A stretch of DNA of 39,706 bases from Janibacter limosus NBRC 16128 (GCF_001570985.1 NZ_BCSS01000034.1:1-39706), one strand, 5' to 3'; counted from the first letter of the stretch, positions 8,310-16,882 are shown. Numbers and translations: made by a program. The notes: generated from the sequence alone by a model not told the origin.

Positions 8310-8945
8310 ATGATCTCCTCTGCCCTCCCCGGTCCCGTCGTCGCGACCTACGGCTCGAACGACCCATCCGCGCCGCTCGTCGTACTCCTGCACGGTCGCG
8401 GCTCGCAGGAGAGCGAGATCATCTCGCTCGCACCGCACCTGCCGACCGGCCCGCAGTACGCCGCCGTGCGCGCCCCCATCGCCGAAGGGGGTGGCTACGC
8501 CTGGTTCGCCAACCGCGGCATCGGCCGACCGGTCGCCGAGTCGCTCGACGCGACGATGAGCTGGTTTCGCCGTTGGCTCGACGAGGTCGCCCCCGCCGGC
8601 CGCCCCGTCGTGCTCATCGGCTTCAGCGGCGGCGCAACCTTCGCCGGCGGCCTGCTCCTCTCGGAGCCACAGCGTTACGCCGGCACCGCCATCCTCTACG
8701 GCACCCTGCCCTTCGACGCCGGCCTGCCCGTGGCGCCCGGACAACTGACGGGGGCCGCGACCTTCGTCGCCCGGGGTGACGCCGACCAGGTCATCCCCCG
8801 CGACCTGCTCGACAGCACCTGGGACTACCTCGTCGAGGACTCGGGCGCCACGACCACGAGCCGGCGCGGCCCCGAGGGCCACGGCCTGAGCATCGAGACC
8901 CTGCGCGAGCTCTCGACGTGGGTCGAAGGATTGCTCAGGGACTGA
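8310..8945 (+). CDS. Alpha/beta-hydrolase, phospholipase/carboxylesterase type
   Basis: A 211-residue cytosolic serine hydrolase. VVLLHGRGSQESEI forms the oxyanion-hole strand, GFSGG holds the nucleophile serine, ARGDADQVIP carries the acid and GPEGHGLS the histidine. The length and order match the carboxylesterase/dienelactone-hydrolase group that acts on small esters or quinone-derived adducts. The start at 8310 gives a normal family N-terminus; an earlier in-frame run would overlap the preceding gene. The substrate is unknown. Control by a thiol- or quinone-responsive MarR protein is an inference from the upstream repeat. Confidence 0.8.
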   Translation: MISSALPGPVVATYGSNDPSAPLVVLLHGRGSQESEIISLAPHLPTGPQYAAVRAPIAEGGGYAWFANRGIGRPVAESLDATMSWFRRWLDEVAPAGRPVVLIGFSGGATFAGGLLLSEPQRYAGTAILYGTLPFDAGLPVAPGQLTGAATFVARGDADQVIPRDLLDSTWDYLVEDSGATTTSRRGPEGHGLSIETLRELSTWVEGLLRD

Positions 8946-9017
8946 GCAGTCCGGCCGATCGCGCGCGTCAGCCGATGCGCCGCAGGATGCACGAGCGGAC
9001 TGTGGACATGCCTGTGG

Positions 9018-9037
9018 GCCGGCCCGTCAGGGCCGGC
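9018..9037. terminator. Hairpin between convergent genes
   Basis: GCCGGCCC and GGGCCGGC pair perfectly over 8 bp around a GTCA tetraloop, in the 107-nt gap between the convergent esterase and DUF222/HNH genes. There is no U-tract, so it may act as a bidirectional high-GC terminator. Confidence 0.5.
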
Positions 9038-9052
9038 TACGGGACGTGGCAG

Positions 9053-10543
9053 CTACACGTGCCAGGTGACGCCGGCGGCCGTGATGGTGCAGGTCAGGTC
9101 ATGGGTGTGGACCGTGGTGTGGTGGCGCTCGCACAGCAGGGCTGCGTTGTCGATGTCGGTGAGCCCGCCCATGGACCAGTAGTCGACGTGGTGGGCATCG
9201 GACCAGTGAGCGGGCATGGTGCACCCCGGGAAGGTGCAGCCCCCGTCCCGCAGGTACAGCGCCCGCTTTTGTCCCGGGGTGAAGTAGCGGGCGGCACGGC
9301 CCAGCTCGAGGGGTTCGGAGTCGGTGCCCAGGAGCGCGGGGATGATCGCGCCCTCGCAGGCCATCTTGCGCACCACCGCGGGTGCCAGGACCTGCCCGGT
9401 CGCCGTCAGCCCGCCCGCGTGACCGCCACCAGCCACGCCCGCAGCACCCAACCCGTGTCCCGCGCCGCCACCGAGGTCGCCCACATGGGTGAGTGGTTGG
9501 CCAAAGGCGTTGGTCGGCAGGTCCTGCCCGCAGGCTCCACACTGGCCAGCCGTGAGATTGGCCGTGAGTGCGGCCAGGCTGATGGTGACGATGACCTGGG
9601 CCTTGTCAGTCTTGGGCGCCTCGCCCGGGGAGGAGACTCCACGGCCCACGACCGACAGCAATGCATCCGCCCGCCGCCGCGCCGGGGTGCGCTCGTCCAG
9701 CGCACCCTCAGGTCCCTTGACCGGGGCCGAGAGGGCAGCGACCGCTGCGTCGATGATCGCTGCACCCTCGGGATCCAGGACCAACTTGTAGCGCGTCATC
9801 CCGCACCCGTCGGTGTGCTGGGTCAACGAGCGGGACGCCTTCTGTCGCTCGTCCTCATCACGCAGGTCCTTGTCCGGGCGCAGCATCCGCGCGGTCATCG
9901 TGATCGCCGCGGCCAGCTTCTTGTCGTCCAAACCCGACACTCGCACCCGAGTCCGGCCCTGCGGACCGGTGAAGACCTCGTCATCGCAGGCGTGACCGAG
10001 CAGGATCCCCAGATCGTCTGCGAGCAGGTCCGGGTCGGCGACCCGGCGCACGCCCTCCTCGAACCGCACGAGCTGATCGGCCTTGCCCAACGGCAGGCAA
10101 CCGTCGGCGAAGGCGGCGACCACGTCGCTCACGCCAGCCGCCGGGCTGGACGAGGCCTCCTCGCCCGTGTCGGAGTTTGGGGTCGGGTCCGGGTTGCTCA
10201 GGCCACTCCCGGTGCGCAGGCTCGCCTCGGCCACCCGCACCACCGACCCCACGTGCCGCACCGAAGGGCGCGGTGCTCGGCGTCCTTCGTTGACACCGAC
10301 CCAGTCCCGCACCGACCACGACTCCTGGGTCGGCAGGCCCCGGGAGACCCCCTCACGCACGGCCGCGACCTCAGCGCGCTCGGTCCGCTGACGGATCTGC
10401 CCCACCAGGGCGAGCACCTCACCGACGTCGCTGTCGGGGACCTGCCATATCGTCGAGACGTCACCACGCATCAACGCGCGCAGCGCATCCCGCAGCCCCG
10501 GGAGCAACCCGGGATCCGCGTAACGCACCGTCGCCTCTGACAT
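9053..10543 (-). CDS. DUF222/HNH endonuclease-domain protein (13E12 type)
   Basis: A 496-residue protein with a DUF222 N-terminal half (about 1-300) and a C-terminal HNH nuclease domain: GGCTFPGC, then HWSDAHHVDYWSMGG and LLCERHHTTVH. This is the family of the mycobacterial REP13E12 repeats, often multicopy and linked to mobile DNA. The HNH residues look intact. A segment rich in Gly/Ala (about 360-380) breaks the middle. A near-perfect SOS box lies just upstream of the start, so induction by DNA damage is likely, as reported for several 13E12 genes in Mycobacterium tuberculosis. The cellular role is unknown. Confidence 0.85.
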   Translation of the reverse strand: MSEATVRYADPGLLPGLRDALRALMRGDVSTIWQVPDSDVGEVLALVGQIRQRTERAEVAAVREGVSRGLPTQESWSVRDWVGVNEGRRAPRPSVRHVGSVVRVAEASLRTGSGLSNPDPTPNSDTGEEASSSPAAGVSDVVAAFADGCLPLGKADQLVRFEEGVRRVADPDLLADDLGILLGHACDDEVFTGPQGRTRVRVSGLDDKKLAAAITMTARMLRPDKDLRDEDERQKASRSLTQHTDGCGMTRYKLVLDPEGAAIIDAAVAALSAPVKGPEGALDERTPARRRADALLSVVGRGVSSPGEAPKTDKAQVIVTISLAALTANLTAGQCGACGQDLPTNAFGQPLTHVGDLGGGAGHGLGAAGVAGGGHAGGLTATGQVLAPAVVRKMACEGAIIPALLGTDSEPLELGRAARYFTPGQKRALYLRDGGCTFPGCTMPAHWSDAHHVDYWSMGGLTDIDNAALLCERHHTTVHTHDLTCTITAAGVTWHV

Positions 10544-10546
10544 GCC

Positions 10547-10562
10547 TCGATCGTATGTTCGA
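10547..10562. promoter_or_regulatory. LexA (SOS) box
   Basis: TCGATCGTATGTTCGA differs by one base from the actinobacterial SOS consensus TCGAAC-N4-GTTCGA. It starts 4 nt upstream of the DUF222/HNH start codon, so LexA bound there would overlap the transcription start. Confidence 0.6.
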
Positions 10563-10641
10563 CCACCGACAGCGTCCCCGGGTCATGAGACCCGGTGGAC
10601 GCCGCCCCCTTCGACCCGGGGATGTGGACAGGGGCGGCGGA

Positions 10642-10911
10642 TCAAGCGCGGCGGGACCTCAGCTCCTGGATGATCGCTGCCTGCCGGTCACGCAGCTGCC
10701 GCATCGAACCGGCCTGCTGCTCCCCCTGCAGACGAGCGAGGTTGAGTTGGTCCTCGCTGCGCGCCAGCTGGGCGATGAGCTCCCTCACGGTGAGCATGGA
10801 GAGGTCGGTCCCCGACGCAGGAGCCGTCGGGCGTCTGACTCCTGGAGCCGGCTCGTCCGCGCCGACGGGACGCTCGAGCGTCGTCGCCGGACGGTGCTCA
10901 GAGGTGGTCAT
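10642..10911 (-). CDS. Small hypothetical protein in the hsp cluster
   Basis: An 89-residue, mostly helical protein with no family I recognise. The first 35 residues are Pro/Ala-rich and probably disordered. From about residue 40 to the end there is a charged heptad-like stretch (LTVRELIAQLARSEDQLNLA) that suggests a coiled coil. A GAGGA site precedes the start, and only 26 nt separate it from the MerR-type regulator upstream, so the two are probably co-transcribed. A role as partner or cofactor of the heat-shock regulator is a guess. Confidence 0.6.
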   Translation of the reverse strand: MTTSEHRPATTLERPVGADEPAPGVRRPTAPASGTDLSMLTVRELIAQLARSEDQLNLARLQGEQQAGSMRQLRDRQAAIIQELRSRRA

Positions 10912-10937
10912 CGTGCTCGTCCTCCTCAGTCCTCACA

Positions 10938-11225
10938 TCAGGTGTCGGGATTGCCCTTGGCCAACTCCTCGCGCAGACCCTCGACCTCGTCCTGCAGGGC
11001 GATGACCATCGAGATGCCGGCGGTGTTGAGTCCGGCGTCGAGGAGCACTTCGATGCGGCGCAGCCGCACCAGATCGTCGTCGCTGTATCGCCTGGTGCCT
11101 CCCGAGGTGCGGTCCGGACTCAGCAGCCCCTGCGTCTCGTACCAACGCAGCTGCTGGGAGCCCATGCCCACCAGGTCGGCCGCCACCGAGATGCCATACA
11201 CGCCTCGCGCCGAGTCCGTCGTCAT
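10938..11225 (-). CDS. MerR-family regulator, HspR-like
   Basis: A 95-residue MerR-type DNA-binding protein with the winged helix at about residues 8-75: the signature LRWYETQGLLSPDRT is followed by GGTRRYSDDDLVRLRRI, then a short coiled-coil helix. It lacks a long effector domain, as in HspR and related repressors of heat-shock genes. It is divergent from hsp20, which supports that job. The start at 11225 is preferred; a start at 11312 would cross the hsp20 promoter. Autoregulation through the shared intergenic region is likely. Confidence 0.8.
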   Translation of the reverse strand: MTTDSARGVYGISVAADLVGMGSQQLRWYETQGLLSPDRTSGGTRRYSDDDLVRLRRIEVLLDAGLNTAGISMVIALQDEVEGLREELAKGNPDT

Positions 11226-11241
11226 GTCCGCCCATTGCCTC

Positions 11242-11270
11242 TTGAGTGCTTCCTTGGTTTCTGCTATAAG
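11242..11270 (+). promoter_or_regulatory. Promoter of hsp20 with a HAIR half-site
   Basis: TTGAGT (11242-11247) and TATAAG (11265-11270) are spaced by 17 nt, a good sigma-70-type promoter. The -35 is part of CTTGAGT (11241-11247), the left arm of the HspR-binding HAIR element CTTGAGT-N7-ACTCAAG; the right arm is not recognisable, so the match is only half. Confidence 0.6.
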
Positions 11271-11329
11271 AAATCTATCACCATCATCACAGATCGTGGA
11301 GGTGGTCATCATGAGGAAGGAGTCTGAAG

Positions 11330-11767
11330 ATGACGCAGATGTTGATGCGCACCGACCCGTTCCGTGAGCTGGACAGGGTCACCCAGCAACTGTTTCGCGG
11401 TGACGGGAGCCTGGCCCCCACGTCGATGCCGATGGATGCGTGGCGCGACGGCGACACCTTCGTCGTCGAGTTCGACCTCCCCGGCCTGCGAGCCCAGGAC
11501 ATCGACCTGGACGTGGAGCGCAACGTGGTCACCGTGCGGGCGGAGCGCCCGGTCGGGGACACGGAGCGGGAGATGATCGCCGCCGAGCGACGACGCGGCA
11601 CCTTCACCCGACAGCTGATCCTCGGGGACAACCTGGACACCAGCAGCATCGACGCCGCCTACGACGCCGGTGTCCTCACCCTGCGGATCCCCGTGGCCGA
11701 GCAGGCCAAGCCACGCAAGATCCAGATCACCGGCCAGGGCGGTGGCCACACGGCGATCGACGCGTGA
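11330..11767 (+). CDS. Hsp20/alpha-crystallin small heat-shock protein
   Basis: A 145-residue ATP-independent holdase chaperone. The N-terminus [19 protein letters not shown] is typical, the alpha-crystallin domain spans about 35-130 ([19 protein letters not shown], then [12 protein letters not shown]) and the [11 protein letters not shown] segment carries the family's conserved final strand. The cytosolic role is to hold unfolding proteins during heat or redox stress. AAGGAG precedes the start. It is divergent from a MerR/HspR-like gene, and followed after 12 nt by a small gene probably in the same transcript. Confidence 0.92.
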   Translation: MTQMLMRTDPFRELDRVTQQLFRGDGSLAPTSMPMDAWRDGDTFVVEFDLPGLRAQDIDLDVERNVVTVRAERPVGDTEREMIAAERRRGTFTRQLILGDNLDTSSIDAAYDAGVLTLRIPVAEQAKPRKIQITGQGGGHTAIDA

Positions 11768-11779
11768 TCGGGGTGCGAC

Positions 11780-12163
11780 ATGAGCCCGGCAATGGTCGCG
11801 CACGACGACATCCTCGACACCACCCACGAGCGGTTTGTCGACGTCGTCCTGCAGGACGAGGATCTGCTGCTCCTGGAGTTCAAGGCGATCATCGAGTCCG
11901 GCCCACCGCGGGTGACCATCTGCAGCGGGCCGCGCCGGCGAGGCACCGGCCCCGTCGATGCCCGACGAGCACCCTCGGTCACGGCGCACCTCGCCCCGAC
12001 CCTCGAACCGTGGGCGAGGCAGCGCTCACCCCCGCGCGAGCGACCGTCTGCGGTCACCGACGTGGAGAGTGGTGACCCAGCGACTGCCGCACCGGGGCCG
12101 CCGCCCCGCCCCCACAGTTCGCACACGCGCGCCCGACGAGATCACGCGGCGACCGTGTCATGA
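11780..12163 (+). CDS. Hypothetical protein downstream of hsp20
   Basis: A 127-residue reading frame beginning 12 nt after hsp20. The first 45 residues (VLQDEDLLLLEFKAIIESG is the clearest part) look like a genuine acidic folded segment; the rest is Arg/Pro/Ala-rich and low complexity, so the real protein may be shorter or the end may have drifted after a frameshift. No family is recognised. If translated it is coupled with hsp20. Moderate to low confidence. Confidence 0.45.
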   Translation: MSPAMVAHDDILDTTHERFVDVVLQDEDLLLLEFKAIIESGPPRVTICSGPRRRGTGPVDARRAPSVTAHLAPTLEPWARQRSPPRERPSAVTDVESGDPATAAPGPPPRPHSSHTRARRDHAATVS

Positions 12164-12256
12164 CGACACCCCACGAAGGGGGCCGGGCGGCGGTCGTCGG
12201 TCAGCCCGGTCTCGACACGACACCCGGAGCCGGGCCCCGAGAGGAGACGGGTCGCC

Positions 12257-12595
12257 TCAGATGGACGCACAGTCGATGCAGGTCCGCGCGGTGGGCCGCG
12301 CCTCGAGCCGGCCCGCTGCGATCAGCTGGCCGCACCGCTCGCAGGTGCCGTAGGTGCCGGCGTGCAGACGCTCCAGCGCGGCATCGATCTCGGTCAGGTG
12401 GTGGCGCGCCTGCTGGACGAGCGCGTCCAGCTGTGAGCGCTCGAAGGCGATCGTCGCGCCTTCAGGGTCGTGCTCGTCGTCGGCATTGCTCCCTTCGCTC
12501 GCCTCGACGATGGCCGTGAAGTCCCCGGTGAGCGTCGCGAGGCGGGCGAGGGTCTCCCTCCGCTCCTCTTCGAGTGTCGTGCGCGGATCAGCCAT
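12257..12595 (-). CDS. TraR/DksA-family zinc-finger protein
   Basis: A 112-residue member of the DksA/TraR group. A coiled-coil first half (about 5-75) leads to a four-cysteine zinc finger GTCERCGQLI and ARTCIDCAS near the C-terminus. DksA-like proteins insert into the RNA polymerase secondary channel and modulate initiation under stress; actinobacterial ones are shorter and less studied, and the acidic tip residues must be checked before assuming this activity. It is a single gene, convergent with the hsp20 operon. A 17-codon relic of a similar C-terminus occurs at 16.8 kb. Confidence 0.85.
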   Translation of the reverse strand: MADPRTTLEEERRETLARLATLTGDFTAIVEASEGSNADDEHDPEGATIAFERSQLDALVQQARHHLTEIDAALERLHAGTYGTCERCGQLIAAGRLEARPTARTCIDCASI

Positions 12596-12660
12596 CCGCC
12601 CATCCTGCCCCCACGAGGTCGCACGCCGGGCGGGGTTGCAGACCGGATGGCTGACACTGG

Positions 12661-12897
12661 GTGGTCACGCAGCCGGGCGGTAGCGCACCCCATGCGTCGG
12701 CCCGAATCGCACGCGACGACCTCGACGGGAGGGGGATGTTCGTCGAGCTGGGCGCAGCCCTGGCCTCGGCAACCGGAGGCGGACGCGTCCGGCACATCGT
12801 CGTCGTGGGCCCGATCCAGCACGAGAGCGTCTTCTACTTCCATCCCGCGGTGACCCGGGTTGGTCACGTCGGCGAGTGGCTGACGGCGTTGGCCTGA
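12661..12897 (+). pseudogene. Relic of a nucleoside 2-deoxyribosyltransferase-like gene
   Basis: This frame is nearly identical, from SARIAR to the C-terminus, to the intact gene at 20641-21042, but has lost the first ~40 residues and a 16-codon in-frame block (the part corresponding to bases 20824-20871, holding the AVLTADAVIVVASEHP core strand). Without that strand the Rossmann-like fold cannot form, so the product should be inactive. DNA identity is high right up to both stop codons, so the duplication is recent. Confidence 0.7.
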
Positions 12898-12986
12898 AGC
12901 GTTGAGCGCGCGAGTACGAGTGCCCCACCGGGACCCACGCGAGTGCTGCGTCGACCTCGGTGCGGTGCGCGGACAGGCCGCGACGA

Positions 12987-14363
12987 TCACACCCCGGCGC
13001 GCTCCCGCTCGGCCCACGCTGCGTAGCCACCGACGAGATCGGTCACCTCGGCGTGACCCCGTGACCGCAGCAGGCTCGCGGCGACCGAGGAGCGCCAGCC
13101 CCCGGCACAGTGGACGAGCACCGGCCGCTCGGCAGGCAGCTCACGGTGACGACGGGCAAGCTCGGCCAGTGGGATGTGGATGGCCCCGGGGATGAGCTGA
13201 CCGCCCTCGCGCTCGCCGGCATTGCGCACGTCGAGCACGACTGTCTGGTCGGCCAGCTCGTCCCAGCCGGTGACCTCGACGCGCTCGACCGAGACGACGG
13301 CGTCGGGGACCTGTGCCAGCGCGGCCGGCCCACCTGCGACGTGGCCGATGACGGTGTCGAAACCGATGCGCGCCAGCCGGAGCGCCGCCTCCGCGTGCCG
13401 ACCGGGCTCGGCGAGGACGAGGATCTCGTCGCCGTGATCGAGGACCATCCCCGCCGTCTCGGCGAAGCGACCGTCGAGTCCCACGTTGAGCGAACCGTCG
13501 AGGTGGCCGGTGGCGAAGTCCTCCGGGGATCGGGTGTCGACGACGACGGCCCCGCCCTCGATCGCCGCGCGCACCTCGGCGGGGGTGAAGGGGACGACGG
13601 TCTCGTCCGGGTCGAGCAGCTCGCGCTGACGCAGGTTGAGCGCCGCGTCGACCTGGAAGTACGGCGGCGCGGAGGGCTGACCGGTGGTGACCATCCGGAC
13701 GAACTCGTCCACGGGCATCGCTGCGGCGAAGGGGTTGGTCGCGCGCTGGGCCCCGATGGTGGACTCGAGCTCGTCGGACAGGCCCCGACCGCAGGACGAG
13801 CCGGCGCCGTGGGCGGGCATGACCTTCGTCGCGTCGGGCAGCGTCAGCAGCACATCGTGCAGCGTGCTGTACATGGCCTCGGCCAAGGACTGGGGCGTCG
13901 ACCCGTCGGAGACGACGAGGTCGGGCCGGCCGATGCCGCCGATGAAGAGCGAGTCGCCGGTGAGGACCGCGTGGGGGTTGCCGTGCTCGAGCACGAGCAC
14001 GCTGATCGACTCCCAGGTGTGGCCGGGCGTCTCGAGGATCTCGAGGGTGACCTCGTCACCCAGCTCGATGCGGTCCCCCTGCGCGAGGGGCCGCACCTCG
14101 AACTCGGCCCGCTCGGCCGCGGTCGGCCCGTAGCCGATCCAGGCGCCGGTCGCGGCGGCCAGCTCGAGGTGACCCGCGACGAAGTCGGCGTGCACGTGCG
14201 TGTTGATGACACCGACGATGTCGAGGTCGTGCTCCCGCGCTTCGGCGAGGTAGTCGCTGATGTCGCGTCGCGGGTCGACCACGACGGCCTTGCGGCTGCC
14301 CTCGTCGGCGATGAGGTAGGAACCGTGCGAGAGGCAGCTGAGGTAGTACTGGGTGAGGATCAT
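12987..14363 (-). CDS. MBL-fold persulfide-dioxygenase-like protein fused to two rhodanese domains
   Basis: A 458-residue protein. Residues 1-250 form a metallo-beta-lactamase fold with DPRRD and THVHAD (H56, H58, D60; the usual last His is Phe61). Two rhodanese domains follow: the first (about 265-345) lacks a catalytic cysteine, the second (about 365-458) has HCAGGWRS with the cysteine. This is the layout of CstB/BlhR-like proteins, which oxidise persulfides and pass sulfane sulfur. GAAGGAGC precedes the start. It is the last gene of the cassette 1 operon, 62 nt after tauE, and is likely induced through the CstR operator at 15512. Confidence 0.88.
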   Translation of the reverse strand: MILTQYYLSCLSHGSYLIADEGSRKAVVVDPRRDISDYLAEAREHDLDIVGVINTHVHADFVAGHLELAAATGAWIGYGPTAAERAEFEVRPLAQGDRIELGDEVTLEILETPGHTWESISVLVLEHGNPHAVLTGDSLFIGGIGRPDLVVSDGSTPQSLAEAMYSTLHDVLLTLPDATKVMPAHGAGSSCGRGLSDELESTIGAQRATNPFAAAMPVDEFVRMVTTGQPSAPPYFQVDAALNLRQRELLDPDETVVPFTPAEVRAAIEGGAVVVDTRSPEDFATGHLDGSLNVGLDGRFAETAGMVLDHGDEILVLAEPGRHAEAALRLARIGFDTVIGHVAGGPAALAQVPDAVVSVERVEVTGWDELADQTVVLDVRNAGEREGGQLIPGAIHIPLAELARRHRELPAERPVLVHCAGGWRSSVAASLLRSRGHAEVTDLVGGYAAWAERERAGV

Positions 14364-14425
14364 CGAGTCGCTCCTTCGGGGATGCGGGGTGTGGTGGTCA
14401 TGGGGCACGTCCGGAAGGGGGTGGG

Positions 14426-15235
14426 TCAGGCCAGGAGTGCCGGCAGGGACTGCGTGGCGGTGAAGGCGGCGATGACGAGCACGAGGACCGCGAAGGCTTG
14501 TGAGAGTCGAGCCGCCGGAAGCCGGTTGGCGACACGGCTGCCGAGGAGGCTGCCGACGACGGCCACCGCGGCAAAACCGACGATGAGGGGCCAGTCGAGG
14601 TCACCTATGCCCTGCTGCGCCCGGGCGGCCAACGCCGTCGCGCTGTTGATCGCGATGACGAGCAGGGAGGTGCCGACAGCCGCGGGCATGGTGAAGCCGA
14701 GGACGAGCACCAGTGCCGGGACGAGCACGAAGCCGCCCCCGACACCGAGGAACCCGGTCAGCAGGCCGACGAGAGTTGCCGCGACGACCAGCTTGATCAG
14801 GCGCGGGCAGGCGCAGGTCAGAGGGCGCACGGTCAGGATCGGCTCGTGGGGACCGAGGTCGGCACTCCCCCGGGACTCGGGGCGACTGCGCCGCAGCATC
14901 AGGACGGCCACCACGACCATGAGCGCGGCGAAGACGGTCATCAGGACCTCACCGGGCACCGCCCGGGAGGCCGCCGACCCGGCGAACGAGCCGGCCGTCC
15001 CCAGCAGACCGAAGGCCACCCCCTGCCCAAACCTCACTCGCTGCGCACGGTGGTGCGCCGGCAGGGAGAGGAGGGAGGTGATGCCCACGATGAGCAGTGA
15101 GCTGGTGGTCGCGATGACCGGGTCCTGTCCCAGGACGTGAACCAGGGCGGGGACGGCGAGGATCGACCCTCCTCCGCCGAGGGCACCGAGCGCGAGGCCG
15201 ATGACCAGGCCGAGGGGGATGACAGCAAGGGGCAC
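14426..15235 (-). CDS. TauE/SafE-family anion exporter, cassette 1
   Basis: A 269-residue polytopic membrane protein with about eight hydrophobic helices and the Gly-rich repeats GLALGALGGGGSILAVP and LLTGFLGVGGGFVLVP that mark the TauE family. Family members move sulfite, taurine-derived sulfonates or other sulfur anions; beside MBL-rhodanese and CstR genes, sulfite or thiosulfate export is the best inference. A GTG start is used, 13 nt after the 59-aa gene, so they are co-translated. A near-identical paralogue is at 33734-34543. Confidence 0.9.
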   Translation of the reverse strand: MPLAVIPLGLVIGLALGALGGGGSILAVPALVHVLGQDPVIATTSSLLIVGITSLLSLPAHHRAQRVRFGQGVAFGLLGTAGSFAGSAASRAVPGEVLMTVFAALMVVVAVLMLRRSRPESRGSADLGPHEPILTVRPLTCACPRLIKLVVAATLVGLLTGFLGVGGGFVLVPALVLVLGFTMPAAVGTSLLVIAINSATALAARAQQGIGDLDWPLIVGFAAVAVVGSLLGSRVANRLPAARLSQAFAVLVLVIAAFTATQSLPALLA

Positions 15236-15248
15236 GGCGCCGGGTGGA

Positions 15249-15428
15249 TCAGCCGCGGCCGAAGAGGCGGGCGAGCGGGTTGCGGGAGGCGGCGGCCCCC
15301 TTCGCCGGAGCGGAGTGTCCGGGGCACCGCTGGCTGCCCGGCACTCCCTTCATGACCTGGTCGACGTGCTGGCCGCAGCCGGCCCAGCTGGTCTTGCCGC
15401 ACTGACGGCAGGTTGTTTGACGGCACAT
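15249..15428 (-). CDS. 59-residue Cys-rich protein, cassette 1
   Basis: A small protein with CRQTTCRQCGKTSWAGCGQH and, later, QRCPGH: six Cys with one or two His arranged like a zinc ribbon or thiol-storage site. The C-terminus is RNPLARLFGRG. It is almost the same as the protein at 34625-34804, which shows strong selection. A CAGGAG site precedes the ATG. It is the first gene read leftward from the CstR operator, so expression should be the most direct readout of CstR. Its role is unknown; a zinc/persulfide carrier or partner of TauE or MBL is possible. Confidence 0.75.
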   Translation of the reverse strand: MCRQTTCRQCGKTSWAGCGQHVDQVMKGVPGSQRCPGHSAPAKGAAASRNPLARLFGRG

Positions 15429-15500
15429 GGGGATCTCCTGGAGCTGGGGAAGGGGGTGGGTCAGCTGGCGTGGCCACGGCAGCTCGCGCTGTGGCCACCG

Positions 15501-15530
15501 TGGACAAATTAATACCCCCGGGGGTATGGT
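15501..15530 (+). promoter_or_regulatory. Rightward promoter of duf302-cstR, cassette 1
   Basis: TGGACA (15501-15506) and TATGGT (15525-15530) are spaced by 18 nt, and the palindromic operator lies wholly in this spacer and -10. A bound CstR would exclude RNA polymerase. Confidence 0.5.
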
Positions 15531-15535
15531 GTCAA
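15509..15535 (-). promoter_or_regulatory. Leftward promoter of the 59-aa/tauE/MBL operon, cassette 1
   Basis: On the minus strand TTGACA (15530-15535) and TATTAA (15509-15514) are spaced by 15 nt, a short spacing. The same operator fills the spacer. The -35 matches consensus perfectly; the -10 is fair. Confidence 0.45.
15512..15527. promoter_or_regulatory. CstR/CsoR-family operator, cassette 1
   Basis: ATACCCCCGGGGGTAT is a perfect 16-nt palindrome with the C5G5 core typical of CsoR/CstR binding sites. It sits between two divergent gene sets, one of which encodes a CstR-like protein. A variant with one central change stands at 36225. Confidence 0.85.
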
Positions 15536-15573
15536 CACGGTCGGACAGGCCGCACGACACAGGGAGAGACGAC

Positions 15574-16274
<701 letters not shown>

Positions 16275-16316
16275 GACTCGTGGCCTTACGCTGAGACAGT
16301 CACCTGGAGGCTCGTC

Positions 16317-16787
16317 ATGACGATCAAACCGCCCACTCCTCCGTTCACCCTCGAGACCGCGACTCAGAAGGTCCGCGGCGCCGAGGACGCGTGGAACAGG
16401 CAGGACCCCGACAGCGTCGCGTTGGCGTACACCGCTGACAGCTGGTGGCGTAATCGGACATCCTTCGTCCAGGGGCGCGAGCAGATCATCGAGTTCTTGG
16501 AACACAAATGGGCCCGCGAGCTGAACTATCGGTTGATCAAGGAGCTCTGGGCATTCACCGAGACCCGGATCGCCGTTCGCTACTGCTATGAGTCGCAGGC
16601 CACCACCGGATCGTGGTACCGATCGTTCGGAAACGAGAACTGGGAGTTCGACCAGAACGGATTGATGCGTTGGCGGCATTCGAGCATCAACGACCTGGAG
16701 ATCGATGAGGCGGACCGCAAGTTCCATTGGGAGCTTGGCACGCCGAGACCTCCCGATCACCCCGGACTCAGCGAGCTGGGGCTGTGA
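16317..16787 (+). CDS. DUF1348/SnoaL-like nuclear transport factor 2 fold protein
   Basis: A 156-residue cone-shaped alpha+beta protein of the DUF1348 family. Landmarks are [29 protein letters not shown] and [14 protein letters not shown]. The family is soluble and of unknown activity; the fold usually hosts an isomerase or hydrolase pocket. It lies 42 nt after cstR, but has no known tie to sulfur, so co-regulation is not assumed. The length is that of the family. Confidence 0.85.
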   Translation: MTIKPPTPPFTLETATQKVRGAEDAWNRQDPDSVALAYTADSWWRNRTSFVQGREQIIEFLEHKWARELNYRLIKELWAFTETRIAVRYCYESQATTGSWYRSFGNENWEFDQNGLMRWRHSSINDLEIDEADRKFHWELGTPRPPDHPGLSELGL

Positions 16788-16807
16788 ACGGGTCACGGCG
16801 AGCCACC

Positions 16808-16858
16808 GGTCCGCGCGGTGGGTCGCGCCTCGAGGCGCCCCGCGGCGATCCTGTCACC
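16808..16858 (-). pseudogene. Relic of a DksA-like C-terminal zinc finger
   Basis: Read on the minus strand, 17 codons spell GDRIAAGRLEARPTART, matching residues of the intact DksA/TraR gene at 12257-12595 (GQLIAAGRLEARPTART) at 15 of 17 positions. No open frame surrounds it, so it is a fragment left by a duplication or recombination. Confidence 0.55.
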
Positions 16859-16882
16859 GTGACCGAGAGGGCGCGGATTCGC

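Noticed and set aside
13110-15140. 676-codon plus-strand frame across the MBL-rhodanese and tauE genes
   Set aside because: It spans two genes on the other strand and has no domain, which marks it as a shadow.
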